From a virus: a DNA stretch of 40,836 nucleotides. The DNA lies in IMG/VR virus record IMGVR_UViG_3300020202_000048, positions 1-40,836 of that record; one strand, given 5' to 3'. The position numbers and the translations under genes are program-made. Below the pieces are notes generated by a model, which saw only the letters and a program-made list of their open reading frames with translations, had not been told where the DNA came from and made no database searches. Of the stretch, positions 31,761-38,973 are shown in pieces (positions within the stretch are counted from its first letter, which is position 1; every line of letters begins with the position of its first letter).

Positions 31761-32043
31761 GGCTGATATCACGCCGGATGTTGCGGAATGGTTCCTACAA
31801 AACTATCCCGATGATGTTGCTATTGAAGTAAAAGTAAAAGGAAATAAAACTAAACCCCATCAGGACCTTGCGCTTGATCAAGTGAAGCAAGGAAAATTTA
31901 AATATAAACTACCAGACATGGGACGAAGAAACCCATTTGATATTGTGGTACTAAAAAAGGCCAAAGCATTTGTTGTAACATGCGATGGCCTTTCTTGTAC
32001 CGCGGTTGGCAAGCACGGTGAAACTTTCAACTTTACTTTGTAG
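31720..32043 (+). CDS. Possible small nuclease (Holliday-junction-resolvase-like)
   Basis: The protein is 107 aa. DDVAIEVKVKGNK has an E-x-K strand as in PD-(D/E)xK nucleases and small resolvases; KPHQDLALDQVKQGKFKYKLPD, then RNPFDIVVLKKAKAFVV, give the helix and final strands. The fold assignment is weak because the first acidic residue is unclear. It lies with replication genes. The last 11 nt overlap the converging SSB-like gene. Confidence 0.5.
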   Translation: MHLPDLPKKRKHDEADITPDVAEWFLQNYPDDVAIEVKVKGNKTKPHQDLALDQVKQGKFKYKLPDMGRRNPFDIVVLKKAKAFVVTCDGLSCTAVGKHGETFNFTL

Positions 32044-32569
32044 GATCTTCGTCCTCACCTAGAGCATCGAAATCATCATCAGCTTTTTTATTGGCTGCTG
32101 CGACTTCAGGATCAATAGGATCTTTTGAACCCCCAGCTAGACGATCCTCATCCGTAAGCTGTTTTACTGTTTTATTTCCACCGTTCTGTGGAAGGTTCGC
32201 ACCGTAGTAACTAAATACTTTTGCGCCTTGCTGTCCTTTCTTAGCTGGTGGCATGATCTTAGTAAGCTCGATTGTGATAGGGTCCCCTACTCGGAGATTA
32301 TCAGTCGATGCAAGTACGAAAGAAAGATCTTTGATACCTACGTTAATAAGAGTACCGTCAAGCTGTTTGATGGTGACGCCTCGCTGAGCGCGGAACGCTA
32401 CAGTTTCACCGTCTTTTTCTTCTGGTCGATAGAAAGCATCAGCGACGTATCCCTGAACCTTCTCACCCACCTCAGCACCTTTCCAACTCTTCCAATTACT
32501 CCACGCCTCATCTCGAGGTCGTGTAAGTGTATGTTCCTTATATTTATCGAAGTCAAAATTCTGTGACAT
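32033..32569 (-). CDS. Single-stranded-DNA-binding-like protein
   Basis: The protein is 178 aa. The middle (VGEKVQGYVADAFYRPEEKD, VTIKQLDGTLINVGIKDLSF, VGDPITIELTKIMP) has the beta pattern of an OB fold. The C-terminal 25 residues are very acidic (ADDDFDALGEDEDPTK), typical of SSB and gp2.5 tails that recruit partners. It sits alone on the minus strand inside the replication region and converges with the resolvase-like gene. It should coat single strands during replication and recombination. I infer this from fold pattern and tail. Confidence 0.62.
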   Translation of the reverse strand: MSQNFDFDKYKEHTLTRPRDEAWSNWKSWKGAEVGEKVQGYVADAFYRPEEKDGETVAFRAQRGVTIKQLDGTLINVGIKDLSFVLASTDNLRVGDPITIELTKIMPPAKKGQQGAKVFSYYGANLPQNGGNKTVKQLTDEDRLAGGSKDPIDPEVAAANKKADDDFDALGEDEDPTK

Positions 32570-32607
32570 ATTTTACATGTTTAATTTAATAATTTGCCAA
32601 CTCACCT

Positions 32608-32649
32608 AGTATAGCAGACTATAAATAAATGCGCAACTTGCGGTAAGTA
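32608..32649. promoter_or_regulatory. Divergent promoters sharing the palindromic operator (copy 2)
   Basis: Minus: TTGCGC (32636-32631), 17 nt, TGC-TATACT (-10 at 32613-32608) for the SSB-like gene. Plus: the palindrome variant AACTT-GCGGT-AAGTA (32635-32649) covers the -35 TTGCGG of the nuclease promoter. One regulator could control both directions. Confidence 0.7.
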
Positions 32650-32660
32650 AGGCATTATGT

Positions 32661-32672
32661 TAGACTATCTTT
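32661..32672 (+). promoter_or_regulatory. Leaderless -10 of the RecB-like nuclease gene
   Basis: TAGACT (32661-32666) is 17 nt after TTGCGG (32638-32643), then 6 nt and ATG at 32673: the same geometry as at 30083. Confidence 0.75.
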
Positions 32673-33302
32673 ATGACTTACAACCTTCCAAGACCGTACC
32701 TTTCTTACTCAGCGTTTTCGCTATGGGAGAAAGACAAGGACGCATTTCGAAGGAGATATTATGAAAACGAAAAACCATTTGAAACTGTTGAAACTATTTT
32801 TGGTAAAACTGTTCACGAACAGTTGTCACCGGATGGAGAAAAACAGATTGAAGTTTGGCTAACAGAGGATCTCAAGTTGATGGGGTTTCTCGACAACTTC
32901 AATGAAGAAAGTTTAGGTATCACGGACTATAAGACCGGACACTTAGACTCAAAAGGAAATGCGCCGTGGGATAGAGTGAAGGTTCAGAAACACAAGCAAC
33001 TTGTTTTTTATTCTCTACTCGTTCTGCTTAAGTATGGTAAGTACAATCCAATCGTTAAACTTGAATGGCTCGAAACAAAATTCAAGAACAGAAGTGTGGA
33101 GTTCAACGGCCACATATTAAATACAGAAACTCGAGAGCTAGAACTCACCGGTAAAAAGAAGATGTTTGAACGGCGTGTATTCAAATGGGAGATCGAGAAA
33201 ATGAAACGAGAAATTATCAAGGTCGCTCGCGACATAAGTAAAGATTACACCCTATGGCAAAAAAGAAACGGATCCTTCCAATCCCCGAACGAGAACTCAT
33301 AA
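32673..33302 (+). CDS. RecB-like PD-(D/E)xK nuclease
   Basis: The protein is 209 aa. YLSYSAFSLWEKDKDAFRRRYY (9-30) is the opening helix of RecB/Cas4-like nucleases. GKTVHEQL has the family histidine (His48), GFLDNF gives Asp74, and ITDYKTG gives Asp85-Tyr-Lys87, the D-x-K metal site. No Fe-S cysteine cluster is visible. Phages use such enzymes to trim DNA ends for recombination. With the SF2 helicase and SSB it forms a repair or replication set under a common operator. Confidence 0.85.
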   Translation: MTYNLPRPYLSYSAFSLWEKDKDAFRRRYYENEKPFETVETIFGKTVHEQLSPDGEKQIEVWLTEDLKLMGFLDNFNEESLGITDYKTGHLDSKGNAPWDRVKVQKHKQLVFYSLLVLLKYGKYNPIVKLEWLETKFKNRSVEFNGHILNTETRELELTGKKKMFERRVFKWEIEKMKREIIKVARDISKDYTLWQKRNGSFQSPNENS

Positions 33303-33412
33303 GCAAGGCCATGAGTCTCATCGCGAAGAAGGGTCATAAAAAGAAACCGCGTCCTAAAGAATTTTATCAGAAGATGGTAAACAGTAGACGGGACAGGAAA
33401 AAGATGTCGTAA
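33254..33412 (+). CDS. Small highly basic protein overlapping the nuclease end
   Basis: This 52-aa protein has 18 Lys/Arg (MAKKKRILPIPERELISKAM; KKKPRPKEFYQKM). It starts 49 nt inside the nuclease gene. Its charge suggests nucleic-acid binding. No Shine-Dalgarno. It is supported by codon-like composition and tight packing only. Confidence 0.5.
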   Translation: MAKKKRILPIPERELISKAMSLIAKKGHKKKPRPKEFYQKMVNSRRDRKKMS

Positions 33413-33418
33413 GTAGAA

Positions 33419-33427
33419 TGTGGATAA
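33419..33427. promoter_or_regulatory. Perfect DnaA box
   Basis: TGTGGATAA, complement TTATCCACA, directly before operator copy 3. Confidence 0.5.
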
Positions 33428-33432
33428 GTTTC

Positions 33433-33464
33433 TACTTGCGGTAAGTAAAAGGATATGCTAACAT
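33433..33464 (+). promoter_or_regulatory. Promoter with palindromic operator (copy 3), accessory operon
   Basis: TACTT-GCGGT-AAGTA (33433-33447) overlaps -35 TTGCGG (33436-33441); 17 nt; TAACAT (33459-33464). The leader is about 26 nt to ATG 33497, longer than at copies 1 and 2. Confidence 0.75.
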
Positions 33465-33496
33465 AGATTTATTAACAGAGACATTAAATATAAAAT

Positions 33497-33796
33497 ATGG
33501 ATATACAAATATTCAAAGATTACGCAGAAGTGAAGCGACAGATCTCGGCCCTTGAGGAGCAAGCAAAACTTCTACAAGGTGCAGTCATGCAGGAACTTGA
33601 AAAGTCCGGCAAGACCAAAGAAGAAACCGAGTTCGGTCGCTTTTCTATTGCCAGTCGCAAGAATTACAAATACAGCCCTAAGGTCGAAGAGCTAGAAGAA
33701 AAGGTAGAGCTTGCGAAGATTAAAGAACGAGAGAAAGGAATAGCAAAAGTTACGGAAACCCATTACTTAATGTATAAAGACACAACAAAAGTATGA
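33497..33796 (+). CDS. Coiled-coil protein, first gene of the accessory operon
   Basis: The protein is 99 aa: helical residues 8-40 (YAEVKRQISALEEQAKLLQG) and a second coil (KVEELEEKVELAKIKEREKG), with a strand block between (EFGRFSIASRKNYKYS). It resembles in outline short phage proteins of the Gam or nuclease-inhibitor kind, but this is not proof. Its stop overlaps the next ATG (ATGA). Confidence 0.6.
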   Translation: MDIQIFKDYAEVKRQISALEEQAKLLQGAVMQELEKSGKTKEETEFGRFSIASRKNYKYSPKVEELEEKVELAKIKEREKGIAKVTETHYLMYKDTTKV

Positions 33797-34239
33797 AACT
33801 AAAAAATCGACAGGTTACGTTCGCAAATGCAGTACTCAAGAATATAAAACTTGAAGTTACTCAATCAGCAGGACGACGACGTTTTCTAAGAGACTTACGT
33901 CCATTCCATGATGATATCGTTGAAGCTCAAACAGAAATTCAACAGCAGTACGCAGACAAAGATAAGAACGGTGAAGTAAAAGCTGATCCTGTTACAGGAC
34001 TAATTAAATTCTCAGGTGAGAATAAAAAGAAGTCAGAAGCAGAATGGCGAAAACTCGAAGAAGGTGAAATCTTTTTTGAAGTAAGTGAAAAGAATGAACG
34101 AGATGTAAATACTGTTATTGATATCCTAACAGCTCATCGAGATGAATATCTTGAAAAGAATGAAAAGGAACTCAATGCAGAACAGTATGAATATTTCGAA
34201 GAACTAGAAAATTTAATAGAGACACTTAAAAATAAATAA
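33793..34239 (+). CDS. Hypothetical charged helical protein
   Basis: The protein is 148 aa. It begins MKLKNRQVTFANAVLKNIKL and ends in an acidic coil (EQYEYFEELENLIETLKNK), with no transmembrane part. The layout resembles DUF1617-like phage proteins, but I would not rely on that. Coupled to the previous gene by ATGA; 5 nt to the SPFH gene. Confidence 0.6.
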   Translation: MKLKNRQVTFANAVLKNIKLEVTQSAGRRRFLRDLRPFHDDIVEAQTEIQQQYADKDKNGEVKADPVTGLIKFSGENKKKSEAEWRKLEEGEIFFEVSEKNERDVNTVIDILTAHRDEYLEKNEKELNAEQYEYFEELENLIETLKNK

Positions 34240-34244
34240 TAGAT

Positions 34245-35087
34245 ATGTATCCTACATCACGCAGACAACCAAATCCAATTAAAATTGCTCTTTATGTTTT
34301 TCTCGGACTACTCGGACTCATGATCATTTTCGGATCTTTCGGAGTCGTAGATGCCGGAGAACGAGGAGTGAAAGTGAGACTCGGTAATGTTGTTGGAACA
34401 GTAGAGTCAGGTGTTTATTTCAAACTTCCATTTATAGAAAGTGTAAAGAAGTTTGATGTTCGAACTCAGAGTGTAGTATATGAAAAGGAAAATCCATTAA
34501 CAGCAGCGTCGTCGGATCTTCAGGATGCAACGATCGCAACTGTTACGAATTATCATATTGACCCATCAAAGGTTGTCGAGATTTACCTTCAGTATAAAAC
34601 ACTTCAGGCGTTCGAAGACAATGTAATTCGGCCATCAGTTCGAGACTCAATTAAAACAGCATCAGCACAATTCACAGCCAATGAGCTTGTTGGAAAACGA
34701 GCAGAGTTCGCGGACCGTGCAGCTAAACTATTGAATGAACGATTTGCCGATAAGTACATCGTGATCGAACAATCAAACATCACCGACGTTAAATTCTCAG
34801 AGAGCTTTACTCAAGCCATCGAAGCCAAAGTAACAGCGCAACAGCAAGCTGAGAAGGCACGAAACGATCTTGTTCGTATCGAGCTTGAAGGTAAGCAAGC
34901 AATCGTGAGAGCGCAAGCAGAAGCTGAAGCCATCCGGCTCAAGTCTCAAGCAGCAAGCAATGAAAAATACGTTTCATTGAAGGCTCTCGAAGTTGAAGAA
35001 AAGGCTATTGAAAAATGGAATGGACAGCTACCTACACAGTTTATTCCGGGATCAACAATGCCATTTATAAATCTTAATAACCGCTAA
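34245..35087 (+). CDS. SPFH/prohibitin (HflK-like) membrane protein
   Basis: The protein is 280 aa. There is one transmembrane helix at about residues 12-33 (IALYVFLGLLGLMIIFGSFG), then the SPFH core: VDAGERGVKVRLGNVVGTVE, SGVYFKLPFIESVKKFDVRTQ, and the helix QFTANELVGKRAEFADRA. A coiled coil of AQAEAEAIRLKSQ type covers 190-240. In bacteria these proteins form ring or cage scaffolds around FtsH or in membrane microdomains. A phage copy next to an FtsH-class AAA+ ATPase is notable. It may modulate host membrane proteolysis or shield the envelope. The family call is firm; the role is inferred. Confidence 0.9.
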   Translation: MYPTSRRQPNPIKIALYVFLGLLGLMIIFGSFGVVDAGERGVKVRLGNVVGTVESGVYFKLPFIESVKKFDVRTQSVVYEKENPLTAASSDLQDATIATVTNYHIDPSKVVEIYLQYKTLQAFEDNVIRPSVRDSIKTASAQFTANELVGKRAEFADRAAKLLNERFADKYIVIEQSNITDVKFSESFTQAIEAKVTAQQQAEKARNDLVRIELEGKQAIVRAQAEAEAIRLKSQAASNEKYVSLKALEVEEKAIEKWNGQLPTQFIPGSTMPFINLNNR

Positions 35088-35088
35088 T

Positions 35089-35319
35089 ATGTCTCAGAAA
35101 TTACAACGACATAGTTGGACAAAGGAAGAAATCAAAAAGTTGGTGAAGGTATGGGATACCCACACTATTGATGAAGTTGCTCAAGAATTGAAGCTAGACC
35201 GACAGCAAGTGCAGTACATGGTGAACGAAATCCGAAAGGCCGGAGTTCCCCTCGCAAAAAAGCATCGAAAGGGTTATCTTCAAAATCTTATTAAAGAAGC
35301 ACTTAATATCAAAAAATAA
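35089..35319 (+). CDS. Myb/SANT or HTH-like DNA-binding protein
   Basis: The protein is 76 aa. HSWTKEEIKKLVKVWDTHTI is a Myb/SANT-type first helix; EVAQELKLDRQQVQYMVNEI forms the turn and recognition helix. The C-terminus is basic (KKHRKGYLQNLIKEALNIKK). It starts 1 nt after the SPFH stop. It may be the regulator of the operon, or of the GCGGT palindromes; the target is not shown. Confidence 0.65.
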   Translation: MSQKLQRHSWTKEEIKKLVKVWDTHTIDEVAQELKLDRQQVQYMVNEIRKAGVPLAKKHRKGYLQNLIKEALNIKK

Positions 35320-35320
35320 A

Positions 35321-35545
35321 ATGGATCCAAAAAAAGCTGAAGAAGGTATGGGAATGATGGGAGTTAGTTTCATTATGACCCTCGCTCGTTTGTCAGGCAT
35401 CAAACCAAAGGACTTCGCTGATGCTATTGTTGAAGACAAGAAGGATCAGGAATATCTCGAAGAGTTTACACTTGAATTTTCTCGAGCTACTATCGAGGCA
35501 ATGAAGCAAAAGCGTAAGGATCGGGACGCTGCAAAGCAATCGTAG
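35321..35545 (+). CDS. Small hypothetical helical protein
   Basis: The protein is 74 aa, helical, Met-rich start (MDPKKAEEGMGMMGVSFIMT), with a short hydrophobic patch and a charged tail (KQKRKDRDAAKQS). Spacing of 1 nt from the previous gene and a hairpin after it suggest an operon end or pause. Unknown. Confidence 0.55.
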   Translation: MDPKKAEEGMGMMGVSFIMTLARLSGIKPKDFADAIVEDKKDQEYLEEFTLEFSRATIEAMKQKRKDRDAAKQS

Positions 35546-35555
35546 TACTTAGCTT

Positions 35556-35578
35556 CTGTCCTTTTATGAGGAGGACAG
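35556..35578 (+). terminator. Hairpin after the small helical gene
   Basis: CTGTCCT-tttatgagg-AGGACAG, seven perfect pairs. No T-run follows, so partial termination or mRNA processing. Confidence 0.45.
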
Positions 35579-35613
35579 GGTGGTGAGTATTATAAAAATA
35601 AAACATAAAATAT

Positions 35614-35979
35614 ATGGATAACGAACATGAACATGATGAAGAATTAGACGAAGAAGAGATAGCACGTCGCAAGGCTATCACTGAAAAATACCGAAAGAAA
35701 ACTAACGCTCTTATGGCTGAGATGGCTGAAGAGATGGTGGACGAAGAGGTACAGAAGAAGATCGAAGATAAGATCAAGGATATTCTTGCTGATCAAAAAG
35801 TTCCTTTTACTCTTACCCACATGAAGGCTTTTAATGAAGGTATGACATTGATGATGAGTGCTATCGGAGAACGAGAAATTCCGGCAATGCTTTTCATGGT
35901 CACAAAAATGATCATCGCTCGAAAAGAAAAGGCGGTGAACGAACAGGTCGAAAAATCAACAAAAGAAAACGGCTTATAA
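35614..35979 (+). CDS. Hypothetical acidic helical protein
   Basis: The protein is 121 aa. An acidic start (NEHEHDEELDEEEIARRKA) is followed by helices; residues 80-115 (LTHMKAFNEGMTLMMSAIGE) are amphipathic and Met-rich. It lies 6 nt before the AAA+ gene and probably forms part of the same complex or operon. No motif. Confidence 0.6.
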   Translation: MDNEHEHDEELDEEEIARRKAITEKYRKKTNALMAEMAEEMVDEEVQKKIEDKIKDILADQKVPFTLTHMKAFNEGMTLMMSAIGEREIPAMLFMVTKMIIARKEKAVNEQVEKSTKENGL

Positions 35980-35985
35980 ACTAAC

Positions 35986-37257
35986 ATGGCTTTTGCTAGT
36001 AATTCTATGGGAAATAATTTTGATCCGAACGATCCATACAGTCAAATATTTTCAAACGTGAGTGCGAAATATGCAAAGATGATGCAGCAACAGCTCATGT
36101 CCCAGAATGTAGCCTTTACTACTTACAACATGCCATCAAGAAACAATAATATGAACCCATTTTCACCCGGAGATCGAGTTGTCCTTATTAAAGGAGAAGG
36201 TCGATCCCGATCAAAAGAACATAACCCTGAATGGGGACGTGACGGAGACTACATTGCCGGAAGAGTTGATGACGTAAACCGTCACGGCCCTGAGGTAGTT
36301 ATTAGTTGGGACAACGGATCACGAAATATATACAGCATATTAGATGCTAAGATCGTTCCGCATCACGACGCTCCAAAGCCTAAAGGAAAAACTGGATGGA
36401 AGAAAGGAGATAAGTCAGCAACACTTGATACTACTAAGCTCGATCCTCTTATTATTGATCCTGCAATCAAATCTGAAATAGTTGCGCTTCTTCAACAGCA
36501 CAAGCACGCTGATAAGATCTTCGATGAATGGGGTCTTGGTGAGCTTATTGAATACGGACGCGGTATGACTCTCATGTTCCACGGAGGACCGGGAACAGGT
36601 AAAACTTTCGGCGCACGATGTATTGCAAAGGCACTTGGTAAAGAACTTCTTGTGATCGGAGCAGCTGAAATTCAATCGTCAGAACCGGGAGGAGCTAACC
36701 GTGCTATTCAAGAAGCATTTGCAACTTGTGAAAAAGATAACAAGGTACTCTTTATTGACGAGTGTGACTCATTGATCGCGAACCGTGCAAACCTCGGTAT
36801 GATCCTTGCCTCAGAAATTAACACGCTCCTTACTGAAATTGAAAAGTGTGAAGGTGTAGTGATCCTTGCAACAAACCGTATCTCAGACATGGACTCAGCT
36901 CTTGAACGACGATTGTCATTGATCATCAAGTTCCCTAACCCATCACTTGAACAGCGTATTGCAATCTGGAAGGGATTGTTGCCAGCAAAAATGCCGTTGA
37001 ACATCGACGTTGAGATCGAACGACTTGCAGCACACGAACTAACCGGAGGTCTTATTAAAAACATTGTACTTCAAGCAGCTCGACTTGCAGTTGCCGACAA
37101 TGCAAAAGATGTACAGATGGCACACTTCGATAAGGCTATTGCTCGAGTAAAATCTTCACAAAACCTCATGGGTAAGAAGCGGGTACAGAGCGATGAGGTA
37201 GGTGTTGGAACAAGTACCAATAAGAAAGAAGTTATTAGAAAAATTGACGATCTATAA
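35986..37257 (+). CDS. AAA+ ATPase of the FtsH/Cdc48 class with N-terminal SH3-like domain
   Basis: The protein is 423 aa. Residues 58-125 (FSPGDRVVLIKGEGRSR, YIAGRVDDV, EVVISWDNGS) look like a KOW/SH3-like beta barrel. The ATPase core has Walker A HGGPGTGKT (199-207), Walker B VLFIDECD (254-261), sensor 1 ILATNR (Asn297) and arginine fingers in SALERR (308-309). A helical lid follows (HELTGGLIKNIVLQAARLAV). There is no protease domain or transmembrane helix. Such rings unfold or remodel proteins. The SPFH gene in the same operon suggests joint work at the membrane. Confidence 0.9.
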   Translation: MAFASNSMGNNFDPNDPYSQIFSNVSAKYAKMMQQQLMSQNVAFTTYNMPSRNNNMNPFSPGDRVVLIKGEGRSRSKEHNPEWGRDGDYIAGRVDDVNRHGPEVVISWDNGSRNIYSILDAKIVPHHDAPKPKGKTGWKKGDKSATLDTTKLDPLIIDPAIKSEIVALLQQHKHADKIFDEWGLGELIEYGRGMTLMFHGGPGTGKTFGARCIAKALGKELLVIGAAEIQSSEPGGANRAIQEAFATCEKDNKVLFIDECDSLIANRANLGMILASEINTLLTEIEKCEGVVILATNRISDMDSALERRLSLIIKFPNPSLEQRIAIWKGLLPAKMPLNIDVEIERLAAHELTGGLIKNIVLQAARLAVADNAKDVQMAHFDKAIARVKSSQNLMGKKRVQSDEVGVGTSTNKKEVIRKIDDL

Positions 37258-37260
37258 TTT

Positions 37261-37500
37261 ATGACAACAAATTTCTCAAATCAAAGACGACCATCATTCA
37301 AGCCTCGATGTCCAAACCACAACGAAGAGCTAATGGATATCCCATTTCCTATGCCGAAGAAAGGGGTAGGTATATGTCCGGTATCCGGCGCTCCGTTTGA
37401 ATTCGAGGTCGATGTGGACGAAGAAAAGATGATCAAGGATAAGAACGGAAACCTCGTACCAACAGTCGGTTGGTCATTAAGCGGGGAAGAAAATGAATAA
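37261..37500 (+). CDS. Small zinc-ribbon-like protein
   Basis: The protein is 79 aa. CPNH (17-20) and CPVSGAPFEF with Cys39 give three Cys/His near zinc spacing; the rest is acidic (EVDVDEEKMIKDKNG). It lies 3 nt after the AAA+ gene. It may be an adaptor or substrate-binding subunit for the ATPase; this is only suggested by place. Confidence 0.55.
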   Translation: MTTNFSNQRRPSFKPRCPNHNEELMDIPFPMPKKGVGICPVSGAPFEFEVDVDEEKMIKDKNGNLVPTVGWSLSGEENE

Positions 37501-37503
37501 TAA

Positions 37504-37518
37504 TATAATTATATACTT
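37504..37518 (+). promoter_or_regulatory. -10 box 9 nt before the 122-aa gene
   Basis: TATAAT (37504-37509), 9 nt, ATG at 37519. Same spacing as at the late genes on the other strand. The sequence is A/T-rich. Confidence 0.45.
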
Positions 37519-37887
37519 ATGAACGCATTATTTTTAGTCGCAGTATGGGTAGTATTTATTGGAGTTATGATCTACTCTTCTAACGCAAGTCGTCGATCTG
37601 TTTTTGGAAGAGAATTACCGGACTCAGAAACGGTACCATTCTTAGAACAGCATTTGAAAGACTACACCCTCAACGATATTACATGGAAGAGTGGAGGTAA
37701 GATGCTCTATGGAATGGGACATCTACCTTTTATTGCTCAAACGAGCAAGGGAATGTTTGGTCAAAGACCTCAATGGTATGTAAATGATTACGGTATGATC
37801 CCTAAAAATTCTAAAGCAGAGAAGATGATCAATGATCATTGGGATACGCTTCCAAAGCCATTAGAACCTAAGCTCAGCGATCTATGA
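37519..37887 (+). CDS. Membrane-anchored hypothetical protein
   Basis: The protein is 122 aa: one N-terminal transmembrane helix (LFLVAVWVVFIGVMIYSS, 4-21), then a soluble domain with MLYGMGHLPFIAQTSKGMFG and RPQWYVNDYG. It may be an envelope protein expressed with the SPFH module. Stop overlaps the next ATG by 4 nt. No known family. Confidence 0.6.
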   Translation: MNALFLVAVWVVFIGVMIYSSNASRRSVFGRELPDSETVPFLEQHLKDYTLNDITWKSGGKMLYGMGHLPFIAQTSKGMFGQRPQWYVNDYGMIPKNSKAEKMINDHWDTLPKPLEPKLSDL

Positions 37888-38207
37888 GAGCCGAAGAAGA
37901 CTTGAACAGCCCTGAGTTTCAGGATGACATGACACCTCTTATGAGAGAGCTTGAAAGTAGAGACATTAAATACACGATCAAGCCTCATCCGGGAGCCACA
38001 CCAAAACTGCTCGATCTCATAGGATACTATCCGACAGGAGGAAGTCACATCATGGTCGGCGATGTATCAATTATCAGGGGTATGGCTTCGTTCGGACTGT
38101 ATGAAGGATATGGGGGACCATTTGAAGAACCGGAGCGCTTCAGTGATCCAAAAGAATTAGTAGATGCAATAGTAAAATACAATGAAACCAGATCTAACAG
38201 CCATTGA
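37884..38207 (+). CDS. Hypothetical soluble protein
   Basis: The protein is 107 aa, mixed alpha/beta (YTIKPHPGATPKLLDLIGYY; VGDVSIIRGMASFGLYEGYG), ending with a helix ELVDAIVKYNETR. Coupled to the membrane protein gene before it (ATGA) and overlapped by 26 nt by the gene after it. It has the look of small phage proteins of unknown function. Confidence 0.6.
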   Translation: MRAEEDLNSPEFQDDMTPLMRELESRDIKYTIKPHPGATPKLLDLIGYYPTGGSHIMVGDVSIIRGMASFGLYEGYGGPFEEPERFSDPKELVDAIVKYNETRSNSH

Positions 38208-38373
38208 TATAAACCTTCCTGCTGATACCGTGATACAAGGTGGAGGAGTAGCATACTACAGGCTCACAAAAGAAATGAAAGAGTTTCTTGAGCTATGCCA
38301 TCAGAAGCACGGGGTCATCGGCTTCGAGTGGGACGGTAGTTTCAACTTCGGAATTATTCTTAAGAAAAGCTAA
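38182..38373 (+). CDS. Small hypothetical protein
   Basis: The protein is 63 aa, alpha/beta (VAYYRLTKEMKEFLELCHQK; GFEWDGSFNFGIIL). It overlaps the preceding gene by 26 nt and lies 1 nt before the next gene. Unknown. Confidence 0.5.
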   Translation: MKPDLTAIDINLPADTVIQGGGVAYYRLTKEMKEFLELCHQKHGVIGFEWDGSFNFGIILKKS

Positions 38374-38374
38374 C

Positions 38375-38500
38375 ATGGGATACTATGATCACGAAGACTC
38401 ACAAGGACCTAACCCGTGGTGGGGAGTACTCTTCGGCTTCGTCTTCACAGCGGTAATTGTTGGAGGGGTAATGTTATTGAGAACATGGTTAAGCAAATAA
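38375..38500 (+). CDS. Single-span membrane peptide
   Basis: The protein is 41 aa, starting MGYYDHEDSQ, with one transmembrane helix (WGVLFGFVFTAVIVGGVMLL). A longer open frame exists upstream, but this ATG sits 1 nt after the prior stop. Its topology is like small holin-type or regulatory membrane peptides. It overlaps the next small frame by 16 nt. Confidence 0.55.
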   Translation: MGYYDHEDSQGPNPWWGVLFGFVFTAVIVGGVMLLRTWLSK

Positions 38501-38595
38501 AAAAACTACTCCAAATAGTAATAAGCGCGCTCCTGTTTTGGATCGCGCTTTATACTTTTGAAATTGTTTATCAGGAGTTACAGAAATTACTGTAA
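38485..38595 (+). CDS. Second tiny membrane peptide
   Basis: The protein is 36 aa (VKQIKKLLQIVISALLFWIA, then LYTFEIVYQELQKLL), a basic start and one hydrophobic helix. The final 9 nt overlap the converging transglycosylase gene. The stretch contains the inverted repeat AGCGCG...CGCGCT. It could be a real peptide or only the leader of a terminator. Confidence 0.4.
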   Translation: MVKQIKKLLQIVISALLFWIALYTFEIVYQELQKLL

Positions 38596-38958
38596 GCAAC
38601 CGGCAACCTTCTTGCATGTTGTCCAAGCCCTGAACGTATCATTCCTATCGGAATAGATCCGGTAAGCCTTCGCAATGTTTAGAGCAATGTTGTCACGGCT
38701 TTCACCTTTCTTATAGTGAAGACATCCAACCTGCATTAAGTTCCATGAACCGAGGCAGGTTTTATGTTTGTCCTTCCAGTTGTGGAATTTTGGATTACAG
38801 TCAGACTCAGCCCAAGCTATATCCATTGCCATTTCCACATCCCAATCATACTTCTCAAACATAGGTCGATATTTTTCACAGTCAGCCGGAGAAGCAACGG
38901 CCTGTACGTTTATAGGTACCAGCAGAAAAGCTGCACCAATTAAAATTGCAGGTAAAAT
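38587..38958 (-). CDS. Secreted lytic transglycosylase with a non-ATG start
   Basis: The SLT/lysozyme-like domain has the block DIAWAESDCNPKF (Glu in AESD is the likely acid), CLGSWNLMQVGCLHY, and Cys residues that may form disulfides. The first ATG (38862) comes after a complete signal-like segment LPAILIGAAFLLVPINVQAVAS. That segment has no ATG/GTG/TTG; an ATT at 38958 is suitably placed, with AATACT 7 nt upstream. Alternatively the frame is entered by read-through of the TAG ending the holin-like gene, which is in phase. The coordinates use the ATT. Enzyme class is good; start is uncertain. Confidence 0.7.
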   Translation of the reverse strand: MLPAILIGAAFLLVPINVQAVASPADCEKYRPMFEKYDWDVEMAMDIAWAESDCNPKFHNWKDKHKTCLGSWNLMQVGCLHYKKGESRDNIALNIAKAYRIYSDRNDTFRAWTTCKKVAGCLQ

Positions 38959-38973
38959 GTTGTTTAGTATTAG

